Positions 16,806-25,023 of a DNA stretch of 64,000 nt are shown piece by piece. The translations under genes and the position numbers were made by a program. The stretch's first letter is position 1, and every line of letters begins with the position of its first letter. The notes beneath the pieces were generated by a model. That model saw only the letters and a program-made list of their open reading frames with translations. It made no database searches and was not told where the DNA came from. The stretch lies in NCBI RefSeq assembly GCF_965214215.1, contig NZ_CBDCBD010000003.1, positions 620,001 through 684,000 on the forward strand. Direction: 5' to 3'. The stretch comes from Poriferisodalis sp965214215 (GTDB lineage: Bacteria; Actinomycetota; Acidimicrobiia; Acidimicrobiales; Poriferisodalaceae).

Positions 16806-17110
16806 CACTCTGATGGCCGCGAACCTGCTTTTGGGTCGGCGTCCCCCTTCAGCAGCTCGGTCGCGCGACGGTGGATCGCCAGTTCGGTCTCGAGCTCGCG
16901 GACCCGTTTGCGCAACGCCGCGAGCTCGGCGTGCTCCGCGGTCGTCATGCCCGTCTCGATCCCGGCGTCGATGCGAGCCTGGCGTCGCCACGTATAGATC
17001 GACTGGCCGCTGATCCCCAGCTCCGCAGCCACCGCAGCCACCGGCCGGCCCGCCTCGACCAAATCGATCACACGCCGCCGGAACTCCGGCGAATAACCCC
17101 TCCGTGCCAT
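16805..17110 (-). CDS. IS3-family transposase OrfA (element B, copy 2)
   Basis: A 101-residue HTH and coiled-coil subunit. It differs from copy 1 by very few residues (for example IYTWRRQ in place of IYMWRRQ). It is coupled to orfB by TGATG and carries the same C CCA AAA slippery site. Confidence 0.93.
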   Translation of the reverse strand: MARRGYSPEFRRRVIDLVEAGRPVAAVAAELGISGQSIYTWRRQARIDAGIETGMTTAEHAELAALRKRVRELETELAIHRRATELLKGDADPKAGSRPSE

Positions 17111-17177
17111 AAAACCTCCTCAAGGCCCATGACAGCAGAATCCAATAATCCGCCCGCGCGAAACACAGGGTGCACCA

Positions 17178-17412
17178 TCTGTGACTGATCAGAGTATGTC
17201 GGCTGTGCCGGCGGGAGAGGCCGTCGGCGAGACGGCGATGAAGGTTCTCTATCTTGTCGCCACCGCCCGACGAAAGAACCAGACCAACCTGACCGGCAAG
17301 ACCAACGGCTGGAAAGCCATCCTCAACACCTTGACCGTCCACTACGGCGACAGGATCGCCGCCTACATTCGATGAACACCACCACGGCCGGTTACACAAA
17401 AAATATGACAGT
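17178..17412 (+). mobile_element. internally deleted IS256 derivative (mini-element)
   Basis: A fragment that keeps the start and the very end of an IS256 transposase gene plus the right terminal repeat (CCGGTTACACAAAAAAT near 17391-17408). Its left end is missing and replaced by element B copy 2. The internal deletion removed most of the transposase. Confidence 0.7.
17181..17375 (+). pseudogene. IS256 transposase with large in-frame deletion
   Basis: The 64-codon frame joins the N-terminal TDQSMSAVPAGEAVGETAM, seen also at 4240, directly to the C-terminal VLYLVATARRKNQTNLTGK and ILNTLTVHYGDRIAAYIR of the family. More than 300 residues including the DDE core are gone while the frame is preserved. 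Confidence 0.75.
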
Positions 17413-17438
17413 CCCTCGCCCGACCCTGTAGGGATCTG

Positions 17439-17520
17439 TCAGGAATTGACAGACCCGCTGTAGTCGACGAGCGGACCCAATTCGGCTACTTCGAAGTGGT
17501 CAAGGTGTGGTTGGATAAGG
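17439..17520 (-). pseudogene. displaced 3' end of the RES-domain gene
   Basis: Removing the ISL3 element at 17521-18932 and one copy of its 8-bp target duplication fuses this stretch in frame to the RES gene. It adds QPHLDHFEVAELGPLVDYS and GSVNS before a TGA at 17439. This is probably the original C-terminus of the RES protein. Confidence 0.85.
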
Positions 17521-18932
17521 GGCTCTTCGCGTTTTAGCGTGGGGTGAGGGTGTCGAGCAGGGTCCAGTCGGGTTTTCCTGCGTAGAGCAGGACTCGGGTG
17601 CGGTAGTGGTCGAAGTTGGTGATCCCGAACGACACGCGCTTGATCAGCTTGGCCAGGTTGTTGGCTGCTTCGGTGGGACCGTTGGTCACTCGTGAGCGGT
17701 GCCAGTTGGTGATCGGGGTGCGCCAGGTGCGTAGCGTGCGGCCGAGCTTGTTCAGCTCCGGCGAGTACGCCTCGTCGCGCAGGTCGCGGGACAGCTCGTC
17801 GAGCGCTTCGAGAGCGGTCTTGTGGTCGCCGATGCGGTAGGTCATGCGAAGGGTTTCCTTGGCGTGCCAGGCGTCGCGGACCTCGCCGCGGGGGTCGCCG
17901 GCTGCGAGCAGGCCGCGCAGCTTCGCCTCGCCGCGTTGGGTGACGCGTTCGTGGGCTTTGAGCAGAAGCCGCCGTATCCGATACAAGGGATCGTCTTTGG
18001 TGCCGCGTCCGCCGGTTGTCTCGTTCTGGACGCGTCTGCGCACCTCGTCGACGGCCGAGTTGGCGAGCTTGACGACATGGAACGGATCGGCGACCTGGAT
18101 CGCTTTGGGCAACGCGTCGGTGAACGCCTTGCGGTACGGGCCCGACAGGTCCATGACTGCCCAGCGCACCCGGGCTCGCCATCTCGACGTGCGTCCCTGG
18201 ATCCATCTGGTAGCGCCCTTAGCGCTCTTACCAGCGACTATGTCCAGCAGCTTGCCTTTTCCGGCGTCCACGATGGTGGTGCCCCAGTGCTGTTCGCGGT
18301 ACCGGCCGCGTCGGAACATCAAGATCTCATCGAGACCCAAAGCGGTCACCCCGTCAATGCGCGAGGCGTCGGCTTCGAGCAGCGCTTGGCCCCAACGCTG
18401 CACCGCAGCCATCGCGGTGTGCCAGTTGCAGCCCAGCTCGGCCGCGATCTCTTTGATCGCGCGTCCCGCACCGGCGCGGCGGGTCGCCCAACGCGCAGCC
18501 CGGCTGGTCATGCGCCCCCTGGGCGGCGCGATGGCGGGCTGCTGATCGGTGAACGTGCGCACCGCACAGCCCTGATGGGGGCACAGCCAGCGGCGCTTGC
18601 GCCACACCAGCTTCACCGCCCGCCCGAACGCCGGCAGATCAGCGAGGCGCACCCCATTCGCCCCGTGAGCCCACACCCGCCCGCCGCAGCCCCCACAGCA
18701 CGGCCGATCCGTCAGCGCTATCACGACCTCGAGCGGGCCGCCGCGGCCGCCCCCAACATCGCGCACCGCGACACCCGGACCCAAACCGACGATCAGCAAC
18801 AACGCACGCGTACAGTCAACAGCCACAGGGATCCTCCAGATCTCGGGGTCTCAACACCTCCGATTCTGGGGGATCCCTCCCTATCGAGCCGGGACCCTCA
18901 AACGCTCACCCCACGCGCAAACGCGAAGCGCC
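17521..18932 (-). mobile_element. ISL3-family insertion sequence (complete)
   Basis: A 1412-bp element. The outer inverted repeats read GGCTCTTCGCGTTTTAGCG on one side and GGCGCTTCGCGTTTGCGCG on the other and extend through GTGGGGTGAG. An 8-bp target duplication GGATAAGG lies at 17513-17520 and 18933-18940. It is inserted near the 3' end of the RES gene. The direct repeats are perfect, so the insertion is recent. Confidence 0.93.
17534..18826 (-). CDS. ISL3-family transposase
   Basis: A full-length 430-residue transposase. An N-terminal zinc-finger region (CCGGCGGRVWAHG, CPHQGCAVRTF) precedes an HTH (AIKEIAAELGCNWHTAMAAV) and the DDE domain, with D in ALGLDEILMF, D in AVMDLSGPYRK and E in GPTEAANNLAKL. 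The VADPFHVVKLAN segment is typical of the family. All motifs are present and the ends are intact, so the element is likely functional. Confidence 0.95.
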   Translation of the reverse strand: MAVDCTRALLLIVGLGPGVAVRDVGGGRGGPLEVVIALTDRPCCGGCGGRVWAHGANGVRLADLPAFGRAVKLVWRKRRWLCPHQGCAVRTFTDQQPAIAPPRGRMTSRAARWATRRAGAGRAIKEIAAELGCNWHTAMAAVQRWGQALLEADASRIDGVTALGLDEILMFRRGRYREQHWGTTIVDAGKGKLLDIVAGKSAKGATRWIQGRTSRWRARVRWAVMDLSGPYRKAFTDALPKAIQVADPFHVVKLANSAVDEVRRRVQNETTGGRGTKDDPLYRIRRLLLKAHERVTQRGEAKLRGLLAAGDPRGEVRDAWHAKETLRMTYRIGDHKTALEALDELSRDLRDEAYSPELNKLGRTLRTWRTPITNWHRSRVTNGPTEAANNLAKLIKRVSFGITNFDHYRTRVLLYAGKPDWTLLDTLTPR

Positions 18933-19554
18933 GGATAAGGGCGCGTGCAGCGCCGTCGTGAAGATTTGGGCCAGACTGCTCGATTGTCGGGATGATTGTG
19001 AAGTTCTCTGGTGGGCAACGGTCCTCGAACAACATCAGAGCATGGCCAGCAGGATCTCGCCGCGACCGCCAGATTAACCCTTGGGACCAATCCGCAAGGC
19101 GACGTATGTTTGCACACCATTGTCTCGTCAGCGGATAGTCGCTGGAATCACATTGAGTCAGCCACTGATCTTGTCCGATGGTGGCGAGACTGTCGTCGGT
19201 CACAAGGTCTACCAGTCTGAGATCGGTCTTGGCGGCGAATCGCCCGATCTTCTTGTTCTTGAGTGCTTTGGTCAATATCGTATTGCCAACGCCTGACTTA
19301 GATTTGGAGAAGCTCACTAACGTTTCCCCAACAGCTGTGCGGTCGCTGTCAGCTGCATAGAGATAACCGAATCTGTCAGTTGTGAGGGCGTCGAATCTCC
19401 CGCCATCGATATCGTCTAGCCCGCGTGCAATCGGATTGAAATCGCAGAGTCCTCGCGTACGACCATGGATTCGGGTAAGCGGTAGATCGGCACGCAAGTG
19501 ATATGGCTGCGGCGATCCGACAAGTGGAATTGGAGGAACGATTCGTGGGGGCAT
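18898..19554 (-). CDS. RES-domain toxin, C-terminus replaced by ISL3 insertion
   Basis: A 218-residue protein matching the RES domain, an ADP-ribosyltransferase-like fold that acts as an NAD-degrading toxin in RES-Xre systems. Diagnostic stretches are YHLRADLPLTRIHG, GRFDALTTDRFGYLYAA, AVGETLV and the late segment DWSQGLIWRSRRDPAGHAL. The last 11 residues (RRFAFARGVSV) come from the inserted ISL3 end. The original C-terminus of about 25 residues lies beyond the element. The conserved core is untouched, so activity may survive. It is the third gene of an operon, 50 bp after an antitoxin-like gene. Its base composition is more AT-rich than the surrounding IS. Confidence 0.83.
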   Translation of the reverse strand: MPPRIVPPIPLVGSPQPYHLRADLPLTRIHGRTRGLCDFNPIARGLDDIDGGRFDALTTDRFGYLYAADSDRTAVGETLVSFSKSKSGVGNTILTKALKNKKIGRFAAKTDLRLVDLVTDDSLATIGQDQWLTQCDSSDYPLTRQWCANIRRLADWSQGLIWRSRRDPAGHALMLFEDRCPPENFTIIPTIEQSGPNLHDGAARALIRRFAFARGVSV

Positions 19555-19604
19555 CGCGAGGGCTTGCTTCGTACTGCCTCGCTGCGTCGAACAGGCCGGT
19601 CAAA

Positions 19605-20381
19605 TCAGACGGCTTGTATGGCAGCACGCGCGGCCGCAACCAAACCCGACCGCCGTTTGCCGCATTTGAGAATCTCAACAGGCGGTGCGTTTAGTCGCTC
19701 GTTTTCCGTGTACCACCAAGTGGCGACTCCCCATGGGTCTTGGTCCGCACCCAACTGTCGGTTTATCGCAGCCACTTCCTCATATAGCCGACCTGTATCC
19801 GAATTGAATTGGAATGCGGGATAGGAATAGCGGTCTTGTCGAGGCAGACCAATTAGGTCAGACTTCTCTCGCAACGAGTCAAGTAGGAGCTCGTCAGGGC
19901 CAGGCCCTTCGGCGTTCAATGCAGAAAGTGCCTCTTGCTGCGCGTAGCACTCGTGTGCGAGCACGAAACGAACTATTTTATTACGACGTTCTGTCTCTGC
20001 ACGAAGCTGCCTGACAAAGGTGTCGGCGCGGAGTGAAGGGTCAAAGCCCGAGGCGACAGTTTTGGCGATCTCGGTGAAGATTGAGGCAGCAATTCGGCTG
20101 GCAACAATATGAGACTTGCCGAGTTTCGCATCATCTACCAATTGGTCATCCATCGCAGTCCAGCGATCAAGTTCGTCCTCATAGGTAGATCGTCCTCTTG
20201 AGTGACCCCACAACGATAATTCTGCTGCGTGTATCGCACTCTCAGAAGGCGGTGGCGTGCCCGGGCCGACGTCGTCAACCGCGCGCCTAGAGAGGCGTCG
20301 ACTCGATTCACTCGGTGCGCTGCCGAGCAAGAAGGCACCAGACCGGCTCCTGGTGTAGGACGTGTTGAGCTTGTTTGTCAT
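19605..20381 (-). CDS. Xre/ParS-like antitoxin-domain protein of the RES operon
   Basis: A 258-residue protein. Its C-terminal 80 residues (LIGLPRQDRYSYPAFQFNS, YEEVAAINRQLGADQDPWGV, ATWWYTENERLNAPPVEIL) follow the MbcA/ParS/Xre toxin-binding pattern of antitoxins paired with RES toxins: AFQF, a DPWG-A-WW helix and a final P-EIL helix. The N-terminal 150 residues are unlike the usual Xre HTH and are unassigned. The ATG at 20381 follows GGGGGATGAA and is 1 nt past the stop of the upstream gene, so it is coupled to it. The frame is open further upstream, but the ATG fits the ribosome-binding site. Antitoxin role is inferred from the domain and the RES neighbour. Confidence 0.68.
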   Translation of the reverse strand: MTNKLNTSYTRSRSGAFLLGSAPSESSRRLSRRAVDDVGPGTPPPSESAIHAAELSLWGHSRGRSTYEDELDRWTAMDDQLVDDAKLGKSHIVASRIAASIFTEIAKTVASGFDPSLRADTFVRQLRAETERRNKIVRFVLAHECYAQQEALSALNAEGPGPDELLLDSLREKSDLIGLPRQDRYSYPAFQFNSDTGRLYEEVAAINRQLGADQDPWGVATWWYTENERLNAPPVEILKCGKRRSGLVAAARAAIQAV

Positions 20382-20382
20382 T

Positions 20383-21033
20383 TCATCCCCCCATTTCGAT
20401 ACGTTGTACTTTGTTGCTCGCCATCCAAGTCTTGAGTGCTGCAGCCTTCGCGAGCGCGCGCCCAACTGCGTGCTGCAGAATGTACAAGTCCTGCTCTTCC
20501 ATGGCAAAGAAATAGCTCTCAGATTGATTTTCCTGTTGCGAGTCGATACGTAGAATGTGTGAGATGAGTGCTGCGTGCGGCCCATCATCTATATCCTCGC
20601 CAAAGACTGGCCTTATGTCCGTGACAATGCGCGTCCCCAGTATGACATCGCGGTAGTCGAGTGCTAACTGATGGCCCTTCTGTAGCCTCTGTATTGGCCC
20701 GTCAACTACTAGTGCCCCTAGACGAGTTGTGAACGTGGCCCGATCTTCATTGTCTAAGTCTAGTGAGTCTGACTCGGCGATATCGGAGATTATGTCGGCA
20801 AGTGAGGTGGCTTGGAGTTCACTGAACGAAACCATGGACCGCATGGCAGGTATGAGGTCGTCTGCGGAATTCATGCCAAGACGTTCTTTGGCCTGCTTGG
20901 CGATGATCCGTTCAGCACTGCGGTTCACGTTGTCCGCGATCAATTCGGAAAGAACTTCGAAGTCGTTGTCTGGCATTCTTGCAAGGGCTCGAAATGCCTC
21001 GATGTACTGCTCGGGTGGTTCGATGGGAGGCAT
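20383..21033 (-). CDS. hypothetical first gene of the RES operon
   Basis: A 216-residue mostly helical soluble protein with no recognised family (PDNDFEVLSELIADNVNRS, ERIIAKQAKERLGMNSADD, YFFAMEEQDLYILQHAVGR). The ATG at 21033 is chosen because AAAGGAG lies 5 nt upstream; an ATG ten codons earlier lacks a good site. It leads a tightly spaced three-gene operon (1-nt and 50-bp gaps) ending in the RES toxin. GC content is clearly below that of the flanks. It may be a second antitoxin, a regulator or an accessory factor; nothing in the sequence decides this. Confidence 0.65.
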   Translation of the reverse strand: MPPIEPPEQYIEAFRALARMPDNDFEVLSELIADNVNRSAERIIAKQAKERLGMNSADDLIPAMRSMVSFSELQATSLADIISDIAESDSLDLDNEDRATFTTRLGALVVDGPIQRLQKGHQLALDYRDVILGTRIVTDIRPVFGEDIDDGPHAALISHILRIDSQQENQSESYFFAMEEQDLYILQHAVGRALAKAAALKTWMASNKVQRIEMGG

Positions 21034-21361
21034 CAGGACTCCTTTGAACTCCTTCGTTGGCATCGCAGCGGCTGCGCAGGGCCGTGCGGCAGAACGGTGC
21101 GGGAGTCTATGGACTTTGCATCCCGCGCAGCGCGGTTGGTTCGCCTAGCGGCCGCTGCGTGAGCCACACGTAGCCCTTGGCTGAGAGCAGCCTCGAGTCC
21201 GCAGGTGCTCCACAAGGGTGACAGTACCGCTTGCCACGCCGTGGGTTGGGCACCATGCGTGAGGTGGGGTGCTTGTCGTTGGCGTAGGCGTGATATCGAA
21301 TTCTTCCTGCCGGTTTGCGGTGGCCGTGAGGCTCGAGCTTGACGGGTGTCTGCACGCCTGG

Positions 21362-22271
21362 CACTTCCCCTCGTTGGCCGGTCAGTTGGTTAAGACGGGC
21401 TGGTCGCTGGGGATGTGTCGGACGCTCCCGTGTTCGTCGGCGGTTCGGCCGTCGTGGCTGGTGTGGCGCCGGTGGGCGTTGTGACGGGCGAGCCGCTCGA
21501 AGATCGACCGGCGTGCGGTGGCCCGGTCGGGGTAACGGTGTCGGTGGACGAGTTCTCGTTTGAGGCCGGAGAAGAACGCCTCGGCCACCGCGTTGTCCGC
21601 GAGGCACCGCACCGCCCGCCAACTGGGCCGGTCCTCAACCGGCGACGCAGGCGCGGAGCTTGCCCGCGAGGTATTGGCTGCCGCGGTCGGAAAGGGACAC
21701 GATCCCCGCGGTGCGGCCCCGCCCGACGCGGCATGAATCTCGCCGATCCCGGCCAGGTCCGCGTCGCGGGGCGTCGAACCCGCCGCGCACCCGCGCCGCC
21801 AGTCATAGAACGCCTGCCGACTCACGCGCGCAGCCCTGCTGCACAACACGGCCGGAAACCCCTCGGCCCTCCGGGCAGCGATCCAGCGACAGCGGGTCAG
21901 AGTCCCGACTCGGTCACCCAAACCGCCGTCGCCCCGTTGAGCAGATCACGCTCCATGCGCAGCTGCGCGTTCTCCCGCCGCAGCCGCGTCAGCTCGAATC
22001 GCTCGCCGGACCTGAGCCCCTCACGCTCGCTGCGGTCGATGCGCGCCGCAGGCCCAGTTGCCCAGACTCGACACGCCGACCCCCAGCGCCCCAGCAGCCG
22101 ACGCGATCGTGCGGCCCTCATCGAGCACCCAAGCAACAGCGTCTGCCTTGAACTCCTTGGGAAACGATCTTCGCGAACGACCCGGCGGCAACACCGGCCC
22201 CGACCGCTGCCCTTCCCGCAACATTGATATGGCCACCTCCTGATCGAAGTGACCGGTCAACAGGGGGAGGC
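21362..22271 (-). mobile_element. degenerate IS3-family element D
   Basis: Ends at about 21362-21387 and 22246-22271 form imperfect inverted repeats sharing GTTG-CCGGTCA. Inside is a decayed orfA (FPKEFKADAVAWVLDEG, then frameshifted to LRRENAQLRMERDLLNGA). Its orfB retains the N-terminal RVSRQAFYDWRRG and the C-terminal VAEAFFSGLKRELVHRHRY (catalytic Glu region). The central catalytic part with the two aspartates is deleted. Upstream of it, 21034-21361 shows nothing recognisable. Confidence 0.75.
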
Positions 22272-22300
22272 ACGCTACATGAACAGCGATACTGAAGATC

Positions 22301-23317
22301 ATGGCCAAGAGAGAATCACCGTCGTCTCGCACGACGCTGTACCGGCTGAAGCGCCTGCCGGAGCTTCTGGACGCTGTCCGTCCCAAGTATCTGGACAACG
22401 GCGCCTTCACGGCAACGGAAACGAAGGTCTCGGGCCGTGAGGCGCTGCTGGTCCATGGCGCGATGTCATCCGATCAAGCTTCGTGGGCAGGTCGTCTGTC
22501 TGTCCTCTCGGAGGTCGATGTCAAAGTCGGCAATCAAACAGCAGCGGGCGTCCTGCTGATACGGGACGGCAAGAAGCAAGCCTTCGCGCTGTCCTACGGC
22601 ATGGGCTTTCAGCTACTTGACCAGAACAAGATCGACCAAGGCTTTGGCCTGCGAATTGCCGTCCGCACGGCAGCGCGCAAGTTCATCAAGTCGCTCACCC
22701 GCTCGGAGCTCGACCACCGCGCACGAGTTGACCGATCATCGATTCCGGCAGGCGAGACGCTGCGCGGCTTCGGAATCGGGGACTTCGGCGAGATGGTGAC
22801 GCGCCTGAGCGGTTCGGCTCTCATCCCAGGACTCGTCCTCGGAGATGGCCACACTCAGGTGACGGCCGCTGATGCCCTCAGCATTCCATTGGCGAAGACT
22901 CCCAGTGGCCTCGTGAGCGACCTCGATGCGATCTCTCGAGCGCTCAAGCTTGAAGTCAAATCTGAGTTGCGCAACCTTGAACAATTCGTTCGTGTACGCG
23001 CGACGTCGCAGATCGAGAAGCTGGAGCGCCGGCTGGCCGCCGCATTGCACAAATCCAGCGATGAACGCCTCGCGATCGCGTGGCCACACGAACACATCGA
23101 CGACAACGGCACACCATCGTCATTCAAGGTCACCGGCCTGGGGAGGCACCACCCGCCGGCAGAGGACGGCCTGCCCGAACTCGGGCGTCTCACCCACGCT
23201 CTGCGAGCAAAGAACCCACGTGACCTTCGAGCAGCAGCCAACCAAGTGAAGGTTCAACTGTATCGGGACAGCGACGGACAAGATGCGATCAGCGCAGCGA
23301 TTCCCGCTTCCCGCTGA
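22301..23317 (+). CDS. TIGR04141-like (DUF6119) protein, N-terminal part before an in-frame stop
   Basis: A 338-residue product matching the N-terminal two-thirds of the sporadically distributed TIGR04141/DUF6119 family. Typical features are SSRTTLYRLKRLPELLDAV, an ALSYGMGFQLLD stretch, the glycine-rich GFGLRIAVRTAA motif and LSG in FGEMVTRLSGSALIP. The family is usually about 500-550 residues. Here the frame ends in a TGA (23315-23317), and the next 201 codons continue in the same frame, giving 540 positions in total. The family's biochemical role is not established. The setting among IS elements and toxin-like genes fits an accessory or defence-related gene. Confidence 0.7.
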   Translation: MAKRESPSSRTTLYRLKRLPELLDAVRPKYLDNGAFTATETKVSGREALLVHGAMSSDQASWAGRLSVLSEVDVKVGNQTAAGVLLIRDGKKQAFALSYGMGFQLLDQNKIDQGFGLRIAVRTAARKFIKSLTRSELDHRARVDRSSIPAGETLRGFGIGDFGEMVTRLSGSALIPGLVLGDGHTQVTAADALSIPLAKTPSGLVSDLDAISRALKLEVKSELRNLEQFVRVRATSQIEKLERRLAAALHKSSDERLAIAWPHEHIDDNGTPSSFKVTGLGRHHPPAEDGLPELGRLTHALRAKNPRDLRAAANQVKVQLYRDSDGQDAISAAIPASR

Positions 23318-23923
23318 TTGTACTACGAAGCGGATCTCGGCAAGACTCGCTACTGCTTCTTCGATTCCAAGTGGTATGCGATCGACAACGACTACGCCGA
23401 CCGCCTCCAAGCGCACGTTGCCGAAATCTTCTGCCGGACGGCCCCGGTGACCCTGCCTAGCTGGGACACCGCGATCCACCCCACGGAAGCTGCATACAAC
23501 GCTGCCGTTGCAAAGGAATGTGGCTTCGTCATGCTCGATCGGAAAATGGTGGTCACGACGCAGCACCGGCGAGGCTTCGAAGCGTGCGATCTGATTTCGC
23601 CAAGCGGTGACCTCATTCACGTCAAGCACGTCCCCAGGTCATCAGCAGCGAGCCATCTCATCGGGCAAGCGGTCGTGTCGACCGAGTCTCTGCGCTACGA
23701 CAGCGAGGCACGAGACAGACTGCGGGAGCTGCTCGTCGAGGCGGGTGGAGACCCAGGGTGGGTTCCGGATCGACCCCGTTCAATCGTCCTCGGGATCGCG
23801 CGTGAACGCGGCATGTCGGCGTCGGACTTGTTCAGCTTCAGCCAAGTGACACTTGCGCGGCTCGACGCATCGCTGAATGACGCCGGGGCAACGCTCACGG
23901 TGGCGCTGATCGATCGCATCTAG
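23318..23923 (+). CDS. TIGR04141-like protein, C-terminal part after an in-frame stop
   Basis: Begins at the codon directly after the TGA that ends the preceding ORF, in the same frame (TTG TAC TAC GAA). It encodes the last 201 residues of the family: KTRYCFFDSKWYAIDNDYA, AYNAAVAKECGFVMLDRKM, SPSGDLIHVKHV and SHLIGQAVVS. The stop could be a CGA-to-TGA mutation making a pseudogene, a site of read-through, or a split into two polypeptides with TTG re-initiation. No ribosome-binding site is obvious before the TTG. Confidence 0.65.
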   Translation: MYYEADLGKTRYCFFDSKWYAIDNDYADRLQAHVAEIFCRTAPVTLPSWDTAIHPTEAAYNAAVAKECGFVMLDRKMVVTTQHRRGFEACDLISPSGDLIHVKHVPRSSAASHLIGQAVVSTESLRYDSEARDRLRELLVEAGGDPGWVPDRPRSIVLGIARERGMSASDLFSFSQVTLARLDASLNDAGATLTVALIDRI

Positions 23924-23953
23924 CCCGGATTCGGACTGCTGGGCTCGGCAGGG

Positions 23954-24799
23954 TCAGTCGAGACGGGCGAGGGGCGATTGGTCTAGCGCGTTGAGGTGGA
24001 GACTGATTCTGGTCCTCGATGACGTCACGCCGAACGCTTCGCGGGTGAGCTGTCGGCGCGTCGTGATCAGACCGAAGTGTTTCAGCTCCCTCATCGCATG
24101 CTGTCTGAGGTACGGACTGATTGCGTACTTCTCGGATGTCTGGCTCTCCGAAAGCCACACGGCTTCGGTCTTGGTGCCGTTGTTCGATTCGTCCATGAGC
24201 ACGAGCCAGAACGCCAGCGCGCGTCCGCTCAATGCGGCCAGCCATGCGTTCGTCCACCATGCTGATTGGAGCTGCCGGTACGTCGGCTTTCCGCCTTTGG
24301 CAGCCTGCGACGATGGCTTGCTGTAGGGCTCTCCTGACCCGGACTCATGCAGGATTACGACCGTCGAAGGAAGGCCCGGCCGTTCCTGCTTGTCGATGAA
24401 GCCGCGGGCGGCGAGCCAGTTCAGAGCCTCGTACACGCGCCGCTTGCCGTTGGTCGAGTACTGCGGGAGTCCCAGCAGCCGGGCCCAGTCGGTCGCCACG
24501 AACTCCGTGTCATGCGCTCCTCCGGGGCTCGCCCAGAGGAGCGACAGATACAGCTTGAGGCGCACGTCGCCGCCGCGACCGCCGCCAGACCCAAGCATGG
24601 TCATCATCGGGGGCGCGGCCTCGCGTTCGCTTCTGCGTCGAATGAACTCAGTACGGACCGGACAGCTGCGGAGGTCGCGGCTCCTCGTGCTCAATCGCCG
24701 CGCCAGGCTGGAGCCCGCCGCTTGCGCATCTTCCAGCCGCATCTGGTCGTCCGTCGACAGATAGGGGTTCGGAGGCGGATCATCGAGTTGGAGCTTCAT
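23954..24799 (-). CDS. winged-helix-like regulator-type protein paired with a DUF3800 gene
   Basis: A soluble protein of about 281 residues with two helix-rich segments that look like winged-helix domains: VRLKLYLSLLWASPGGAHD, WARLLGLPQYSTNGKRRVY and EALNWLAARGFIDKQERPG, then AISPYLRQHAMRELKHFGL. The ATG at 24799 is taken because the preceding codons are Arg-rich and unlike a protein start. It ends 30 bp from the end of the TIGR04141-like gene (convergent) and is divergent from a DUF3800 gene across a 220-bp gap. The arrangement and fold resemble the pair at 26325-27577. The exact family is not recognised. Confidence 0.62.
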   Translation of the reverse strand: MKLQLDDPPPNPYLSTDDQMRLEDAQAAGSSLARRLSTRSRDLRSCPVRTEFIRRRSEREAAPPMMTMLGSGGGRGGDVRLKLYLSLLWASPGGAHDTEFVATDWARLLGLPQYSTNGKRRVYEALNWLAARGFIDKQERPGLPSTVVILHESGSGEPYSKPSSQAAKGGKPTYRQLQSAWWTNAWLAALSGRALAFWLVLMDESNNGTKTEAVWLSESQTSEKYAISPYLRQHAMRELKHFGLITTRRQLTREAFGVTSSRTRISLHLNALDQSPLARLD

Positions 24800-25023
24800 C
24801 ACACTCAGATTTCTTCGTCGCCTGCCTTGGCCGGGCCAGCACTCATGCCGCAGTGATGTGTATGCCATCCCGTTAACCGTCGCTCAAACGCGAGTCCGCG
24901 GCAGGACCAGAATCGTCATCGCGAGAACTAAGGCTAATGTAGTAGCTGGCCCTAGAACTAGCGTAGTGGCTGAGAGCGTTCCATGGCATAGTGATCCTCC
25001 CGCCGAATGCCAGGACGCCGACC

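Larger units (their letters stand above)
15919..17177 (-). mobile_element. IS3-family element B, copy 2 (inverted, complete)
   Basis: A 1259-bp copy nearly identical to 6866-8124 in opposite orientation. Its flanks do not form a target duplication: one side is an element A end, the other an IS256 derivative. Recombination between copies after transposition explains this better than simple insertion. Confidence 0.9.
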
